Shown in pieces: positions 16,018 to 17,553 of a DNA stretch of 17,553 nucleotides. Both the position numbers and the translations under genes were made by a program. Source of the stretch: Reyranella sp. (GTDB taxonomy: Bacteria; Pseudomonadota; Alphaproteobacteria; Reyranellales; Reyranellaceae); the NCBI GenBank assembly GCA_004296815.1, contig SCVT01000081.1, forward strand, positions 1-17,553, read 5' to 3'. Each line of letters opens with the position of its first letter. Within the stretch, counting starts at the first letter, position 1. The notes under the pieces are model-generated. The model did not search any database. It was not told the DNA's origin and worked only from the letters and a program-made list of their open reading frames with translations.

Positions 16018-17118
16018 ATGAAGGCCGCCGTTCTGTTCAAGCCCAACGAGCCGCTGCAGGTCGTGGAGTGCGAGCTCGATCCGCCCAAGGCGGGCGAGGT
16101 CCGGGTCAAGATGAAGGCCTCGGGCGTCTGCCAGAGCGACTGGCACATCATGAACGGCGACTGGCCTTCGCCCATGCCGATCGTGCCGGGCCACGAGGCC
16201 GCCGGCGAGATCGCCGAGGTGGGCGCGGGCGTCACCACCGTGAAGCCGGGCGACCATGTGATCTTCTCCTTCCGTCCGCATTGCGGCCGTTGCCGCTACT
16301 GCAGCCAGGGCCGCACCGTCCTCTGCATCGGCCGCGCCTCGGTGCCGCCGGGCTCGCTCTACGACGGCACGCTCCGCCTCAAGCACAAGGGCCAGGGCAT
16401 CAACCAGATGGCACGCATCGGCACCTTCGCCGAGGAGGTCGTGGTGCCGGAGGAGATGGTCGTGCCGATCCGCAAGGACATGCCGTGGCCGCAGGCCGCC
16501 CTCGTCGGCTGCTGCGTGGCGACCGGCGTCGGCGCGGTGACGCGCCATGCCAAGATCGAGGCGGGCTCCACCGTGCTGGTGATCGGCTGTGGCGGCGTCG
16601 GCCTCAACGCCGTGCAGGGCGCCATGCTCTCGGGCGCCTCCAAGATCATCGCGGCCGACATCCTCGACAACAAGCTCGAGATGGCGAAGACCTTCGGCGC
16701 GACGCACACGATCAACACGGCAAAGGACAACGACCCGGCCAAGAAGGTGAAGGAGATCACCGGCGGCCTCGGCGTCGACTATTCCTTCGATGCCGTCTCG
16801 GTCGAGAAGACGCAGGCGCTGGCCTTCGACGCGCTGGCGCCGGGCGGCCACGCGGTTGCCGTCGGCATCTCGGCCGCCACGGTGAAGGCGCAGTACTCGC
16901 CCTTCATGATGGTGTTCGCCGAGAAGAAGGTGAGCGGCACCTTCTATGGCTCCGTGCGGCCCGACCTCGACTTCCCCGTGCTGGTCGACCACTACATGAA
17001 CAAGCGGCTCAACATCGACGGCCTGATCAGCCGTACCTACAAGCTCTCGGAGATCAACGAGGGCTTCAAGAAGATGATGGGCGGCGAAGTGGCCCGTGGC
17101 GTGGTGGTGTTCGACTAG
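16018..17118 (+). CDS. Zinc-dependent alcohol dehydrogenase (MDR, class III-like)
   Basis: This is a predicted NAD-dependent alcohol/aldehyde dehydrogenase of 366 residues. Catalytic zinc ligands are C38 (GVCQSDWH), H59-E60 (GHEAAG) and probably C165 (VGCCVATG). Structural zinc ligands are C89, C92, C95 and C103. The Rossmann motif is GCGGVG at 190-195, and D214 after the second strand favours NAD over NADP. GGGAGG lies 7 nt before the ATG. A small membrane ORF begins 2 nt after its stop and runs into an acyl-CoA dehydrogenase gene, so all three may be an operon for oxidation of a carbon substrate such as an alcohol-derived acid (inference). Confidence 0.94.
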   Translation: MKAAVLFKPNEPLQVVECELDPPKAGEVRVKMKASGVCQSDWHIMNGDWPSPMPIVPGHEAAGEIAEVGAGVTTVKPGDHVIFSFRPHCGRCRYCSQGRTVLCIGRASVPPGSLYDGTLRLKHKGQGINQMARIGTFAEEVVVPEEMVVPIRKDMPWPQAALVGCCVATGVGAVTRHAKIEAGSTVLVIGCGGVGLNAVQGAMLSGASKIIAADILDNKLEMAKTFGATHTINTAKDNDPAKKVKEITGGLGVDYSFDAVSVEKTQALAFDALAPGGHAVAVGISAATVKAQYSPFMMVFAEKKVSGTFYGSVRPDLDFPVLVDHYMNKRLNIDGLISRTYKLSEINEGFKKMMGGEVARGVVVFD

Positions 17119-17120
17119 CC

Positions 17121-17213
17121 ATGTCCCTCTACGAAATCCTCGTGATTGTCGCCCTCGCGGGCGTCGGCGGCTGGGCCTACTACCTCTATCGCCAGGACAC
17201 GAAACCGAAGTGA
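17121..17213 (+). CDS. Predicted 30-residue single-pass membrane protein
   Basis: The ORF encodes MSLYEILVIVALAGVGGWAY followed by YLYRQDTKPK. A hydrophobic stretch at about 5-23 is long enough for one membrane helix, and the positive tail (R24, K28, K30) suggests that the C-terminus is in the cytoplasm. The ATG lies 2 nt after the alcohol dehydrogenase stop, and the TGA overlaps the GTG start of the next gene (GTGA). I know of no family. The tight spacing on both sides supports translation, but expression is unproven and it may serve mainly as a coupling bridge. Confidence 0.6.
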   Translation: MSLYEILVIVALAGVGGWAYYLYRQDTKPK

Positions 17214-17553
17214 GCGACCTCGACGAGTTCGGCCTCACCGACGAGCAGAAGCTGATCCGGCGCAACGTCGCCGAGCTTCTGGCGCGCGTGCTGCCGGCGG
17301 AGGAGATCCGCCGGCTCGACGCCGCCAGCGAGTTCCCGCACGCCGCCTTCAAGGCTTTGGCCGAGGCGGGCTACATGGCGCTGCCCTACGATCCCGCCTA
17401 TGGCGGCATGGGCGGCTCCCGCAAGGATCTCGTCGTGCTGGTCGAGGCGCTGGCACGACACTACAGCGGCGCGTCCTCGCTCTACCTGCCGACCGTGGTC
17501 TATGGCGGCATGCACCTGCAGCTCACCGCGGGCGAGCATCTGCGGCGTCGCTA
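17210..17553 (+). CDS. Acyl-CoA dehydrogenase, N-terminal part (runs off the window)
   Basis: The frame starts with GTG at 17210 (GTGAGCGACCTCGAC) and is open to the window end, giving 114 residues. LTDEQKLIRRNVAELLARVL, then AGYMALPYDPAYGGMGGSRKDL, LVEALARHYSGASSLYLPT and GEHLRRR match the all-alpha N-terminal domain of the family, including the typical GMGG turn. This flavoenzyme family oxidises acyl-CoA thioesters; the substrate cannot be told from this fragment. The start overlaps the stop of the small membrane ORF by 4 bp. The FAD-binding and catalytic parts lie outside the window. Confidence 0.9.
   Translation, partial: MSDLDEFGLTDEQKLIRRNVAELLARVLPAEEIRRLDAASEFPHAAFKALAEAGYMALPYDPAYGGMGGSRKDLVVLVEALARHYSGASSLYLPTVVYGGMHLQLTAGEHLRRR

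Overview
This window reads as a block of an alphaproteobacterial chromosome. It is GC-rich with strong G/C third-position bias. It carries a circularly permuted (two-piece) tmRNA gene, which is typical of Alphaproteobacteria, and the gene order hflK-hflC-Deg protease-serB-miaA-ilvB-ilvH-ilvC, which as I recall it is largely shared with Rhizobiales and Rhodospirillales. I cannot name the genus from sequence alone. Nothing points to a mobile element, prophage, CRISPR array or defence island.

Layout. At 1-242 on the minus strand lies most of a permuted ssrA gene; its 3' end runs off the window. Then come thyX (flavin-dependent thymidylate synthase) and a GNAT acetyltransferase on the plus strand, which end stop-to-stop against the minus-strand gene for the Mrp/ApbC iron-sulfur carrier. 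From a shared divergent region, hflK and hflC (regulators of the FtsH protease) are read on the plus strand and end at a strong terminator. A periplasmic Deg/HtrA protease follows. The next two genes, serB and a zinc-independent MDR oxidoreductase, form a translationally coupled minus-strand pair that is divergent from miaA.

The branched-chain amino-acid section is ilvB-ilvH-(LysE family exporter), with 2-nt gaps between genes, starting from a recognisable promoter. It converges on two tandem, related 179-residue lipoprotein genes on the minus strand. ilvC follows, divergent from the lipoproteins and closed by a bidirectional terminator. The right end has a minus-strand SDR, a divergent zinc alcohol dehydrogenase, a 30-residue single-helix membrane ORF, and the beginning of an acyl-CoA dehydrogenase that runs off the window.

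How the genes work together: ilvB, ilvH and ilvC supply the first two shared steps of valine/isoleucine synthesis, and the coupled LysE-type exporter may relieve product overflow (inference). hflKC and the Deg protease form an envelope protein-quality group, and tmRNA adds ribosome rescue. thyX, serB and miaA are housekeeping genes. The least explained parts are the twin lipoproteins inserted between ilvBH and ilvC, the small membrane ORF before the acyl-CoA dehydrogenase, the unusual tmRNA tag, and several perfect hairpins at gene ends. I did not find a convincing undescribed multi-gene system; the twin lipoproteins are the best candidate for new biology.
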